Shown here: piece by piece, positions 24,624 through 26,872 of the stretch
Numbering within the stretch: the stretch's first letter is position 1
How the letters are laid out: each line of letters begins with the position of its first letter
Assembly: GCA_966186435.1 (NCBI GenBank)
Contig: CBIFWW010000030.1
Span: 1-26,872 of the forward strand
DNA: 26,872 nucleotides
Direction of reading: 5' to 3'
Source of the DNA: CBIFWW01 sp966186435
Lineage (GTDB): Bacteria > Pseudomonadota > Gammaproteobacteria > Enterobacterales > Enterobacteriaceae
The notes under the pieces: model-generated
The model's database searches: none
Seen by the model: the letters and a program-made list of their open reading frames with translations, nothing else
Told to the model about the DNA's origin: nothing
Made by a program: the position numbers and the translations under genes

Positions 24624-25025
24624 TTAGTCAGCCTTGCGGCGTGCGTTACGCAGCAGGCCTGATGCACCTTCAGAGTAATCCCGTGGGATCTGAACCGGAG
24701 CCTGATCGTTGCCCGCTTCAGATTCACCCAGACGGTTACGGAATGGGTTGGTTTCGGCAGTCAGTTCTGGCAACAGGCTGCTGGAGCTTTTCGCCATGTG
24801 TTGATACAGCTGGCGGTAATCATTCGCCATGTTATCCAGTAATTCAGCACTGTGAGCAAAGTGGCTCACCAACTCTTCACGATATTGTTCCAGCTCGTCT
24901 TTGCTTTTTTCCAGCTCGTACTGTTGGGTTTGCTGCTGGCGCAATTTGCGGTTACCGAAACGCATTGCAACGGCACCAATAATGATCCCAACAACCAGCC
25001 CAATTAGCGCATATTCCCAGGTCAT
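24624..25025 (-). CDS. zapG: ZapG/YhcB, membrane-anchored coiled-coil cell envelope protein
   Basis: ZapG (YhcB, DUF1043) is a small inner-membrane protein that interacts with cell division and elongation proteins and is needed for normal envelope and lipopolysaccharide homeostasis. It has 133 residues (132 in E. coli). One membrane helix at about 5-22 is followed by a charged coiled coil (about 25-60) with glutamine-rich heptads, then a conserved region rich in serine and proline (SSSSLLPEL, NPFRNRL). The ATG at 25025 has GGAGA upstream. It is divergent from zapE and precedes degQ on the same strand. The precise molecular role is still debated. Confidence 0.96.
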   Translation of the reverse strand: MTWEYALIGLVVGIIIGAVAMRFGNRKLRQQQTQQYELEKSKDELEQYREELVSHFAHSAELLDNMANDYRQLYQHMAKSSSSLLPELTAETNPFRNRLGESEAGNDQAPVQIPRDYSEGASGLLRNARRKAD

Positions 25026-25191
25026 GAACTTCTCCCATTATCTTATGATCCCGTAGGGTGTGACTGCGAGGCCTGCATTAATGACTCCGTGCCTTCGCCT
25101 GATACCAGCACTATAACCGTTAATCTCCCAGAAGTGGAATCCTGACGCAGTATCGCTTAGTGTAGAACGGCCTTTTCTTCGACAACCAAGC

Positions 25192-25205
25192 CCCGGTGCA
25201 CCGGG
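25192..25205. repeat. 14-base perfect palindrome upstream of zapE
   Basis: CCCGGTGCACCGGG is its own reverse complement and ends 23 bases before the zapE start. In RNA it can form CCCGG-TGCA-CCGGG just before the GAGGAA ribosome binding site; in DNA it could be a dimeric regulator site. The rest of the 203-base zapG-zapE gap shows no gene and no clear promoter. Confidence 0.5.
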
Positions 25206-25228
25206 AGCTGAGGAATAAAAATAACACC

Positions 25229-26353
25229 ATGCAAAGCTTGTCCCCCTCATCGCATTACCAGCAGGCCCTGGCTTCAGGGCAATACCAACCCGACGATATC
25301 CAACGTGAGGCCGTCAGCCGCCTCGATATTATCTGGCAAGAGCTACAAGCCGCTACACCTGGGGAAACCTTCCAGGGGGGGATCAAATCCACCCTCGGCA
25401 AACTGTTTGGTAAGCATAGCAGCGCCAGGCGCAAACTGGCTCGCGGCTTATATATGTGGGGCGGGGTAGGCCGGGGCAAAACCTGGCTGATGGATCTGTT
25501 TTATCAAAGCCTGCCGGGTGACCGTAAGCTGCGCCTGCACTTCCACCGCTTTATGCTGCGGGTGCATGAGGAGTTGGGCAAACTTCAGGGCCATGCCGAC
25601 CCGTTGGAAAAAGTGGCCGATGATTTTAAAGCCCAGACTGACATTATTTGCTTCGACGAATTTTTTGTTTCCGATATTACCGATGCCATGCTGCTGGGGG
25701 GGCTAATGAAAGCCCTGTTCGACCGGGGTATCACCCTGGTTGCCACCTCCAATATTCCTCCCGATGACCTTTATGCCAACGGGTTGCAGCGCAGCCGCTT
25801 CCTGCCTGCTATTGCCGCTATCAAGCAGCATTGCGATGTGATAAACGTGGATGCCGGGATTGATTACCGCCTACGCACGTTGACCCAGGCGCATCTGTGG
25901 CTCTCCCCGTTGGATAGCGCCACTGAAGCCCAGATGAAACGCCTGTATGTGGCATTGGCGGGCAAACTGCCAGAAGGGGCGTCTACCTTAGAGGTAAACC
26001 ACCGCCCGCTGCCGGTATTAGGCACGGTAAACCAGACGCTGCTGGTAGCGTTCTCAACATTATGTGTTGATGCCCGTAGCCAGCATGATTACATCGCGTT
26101 ATCGCGCCAATTCCACACGGTATTTTTGCAGGACGTGCCGGTGATGAATAGCCGGATGGAAAGCGAAGCCCGGCGCTTTATCGCGCTGGTGGACGAATTT
26201 TATGAGCGCCACGTCAAACTGGTGGTTTCTGCATCAGTGCCGTTGTTTGACATTTATCAAGGGGAGCGGTTGCGCTTTGAGTTCCAGCGCTGCCTGTCCC
26301 GCTTGCAGGAAATGCAAAGTGAAGAGTATCTGAAGCTGCCACACTTGGCATAA
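25229..26353 (+). CDS. zapE: ZapE, cell division AAA-family ATPase
   Basis: ZapE (YhcM, AFG1-like ATPase) associates with the Z-ring during constriction and destabilises FtsZ polymers in an ATP-dependent way; it matters most under heat or low oxygen. It has 374 residues. Walker A GGVGRGKT is at 78-85 with Lys84, and Walker B ICFDEFF is at 140-146. The conserved C-terminal FEFQRCLSRLQEMQSEEYL is intact. The frame is open from a GTG at 25196, but the ATG at 25229 gives the family start MQS. The nearest ribosome binding site (AGGA at 25211-25214) is 14 bases away, unusually far. Confidence 0.95.
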   Translation: MQSLSPSSHYQQALASGQYQPDDIQREAVSRLDIIWQELQAATPGETFQGGIKSTLGKLFGKHSSARRKLARGLYMWGGVGRGKTWLMDLFYQSLPGDRKLRLHFHRFMLRVHEELGKLQGHADPLEKVADDFKAQTDIICFDEFFVSDITDAMLLGGLMKALFDRGITLVATSNIPPDDLYANGLQRSRFLPAIAAIKQHCDVINVDAGIDYRLRTLTQAHLWLSPLDSATEAQMKRLYVALAGKLPEGASTLEVNHRPLPVLGTVNQTLLVAFSTLCVDARSQHDYIALSRQFHTVFLQDVPVMNSRMESEARRFIALVDEFYERHVKLVVSASVPLFDIYQGERLRFEFQRCLSRLQEMQSEEYLKLPHLA

Positions 26354-26390
26354 TTCGGCATCATATTACGCAGGTGGGGGGAAAAAGGGG

Positions 26391-26872
<482 letters not shown>

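Overview
This window is a conserved chromosomal core segment of a gamma-proteobacterium of the order Enterobacterales. Almost every protein can be recognised as a near full-length counterpart of an Escherichia coli protein (msrQ, msrP, acuI, csrD, mreBCD, maf/yhdE, rng, yhdP, tldD, aaeR, aaeXAB, argR, mdh, degS, degQ, zapG, zapE, rplM). The gene order from csrD to rplM also follows E. coli. Two things differ: msrPQ sits beside acuI/csrD instead of with hiuH and the HprRS two-component genes, and yhcN/yhcO are missing between aaeB and argR. I associate this arrangement with Yersiniaceae-like lineages (Serratia, Yersinia, Rahnella and relatives), but the genus is an inference.

Layout. On the left, acuI-msrP-msrQ run leftwards: a quinone-type oxidoreductase followed by the periplasmic methionine sulfoxide reductase and its haem membrane partner. 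Divergent from them is csrD, the degenerate GGDEF/EAL protein that promotes CsrB/CsrC decay. Next is a long rightward series from 5239 to 15329: mreB, mreC, mreD (rod shape), maf (nucleotide pyrophosphatase), rng (RNase G), yhdP (AsmA-like lipid transport) and tldD (metalloprotease subunit). It ends at a hairpin that overlaps the 3' end of the convergent aaeR. aaeR is divergent from aaeX-aaeA-aaeB, an aromatic carboxylic acid efflux system. After a 447-base non-coding gap come argR (leftward) and mdh (rightward), separated by a regulatory region with tandem ARG boxes. mdh converges on degS, with a strong bidirectional terminator between them. degS, degQ and zapG run leftwards. zapE and rplM run rightwards, and rplM is cut by the right edge.

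I found no undescribed multi-gene system, mobile element, CRISPR array, tRNA or rRNA. The less explained material is non-coding: a hairpin that would sequester the msrP ribosome binding site, a perfect stem-loop between mreB and mreC, CRP-like palindromes upstream of aaeR and in the aaeB-argR gap, a possible short RNA segment between two hairpins after aaeB, palindromes in the degQ-degS gap, a 14-base palindrome just upstream of zapE, and an inverted repeat bracketing the rplM promoter. Start codons for msrP, acuI, aaeA, mdh, degS and zapE were shortened from the longest open frames, using ribosome binding sites and family N-termini.
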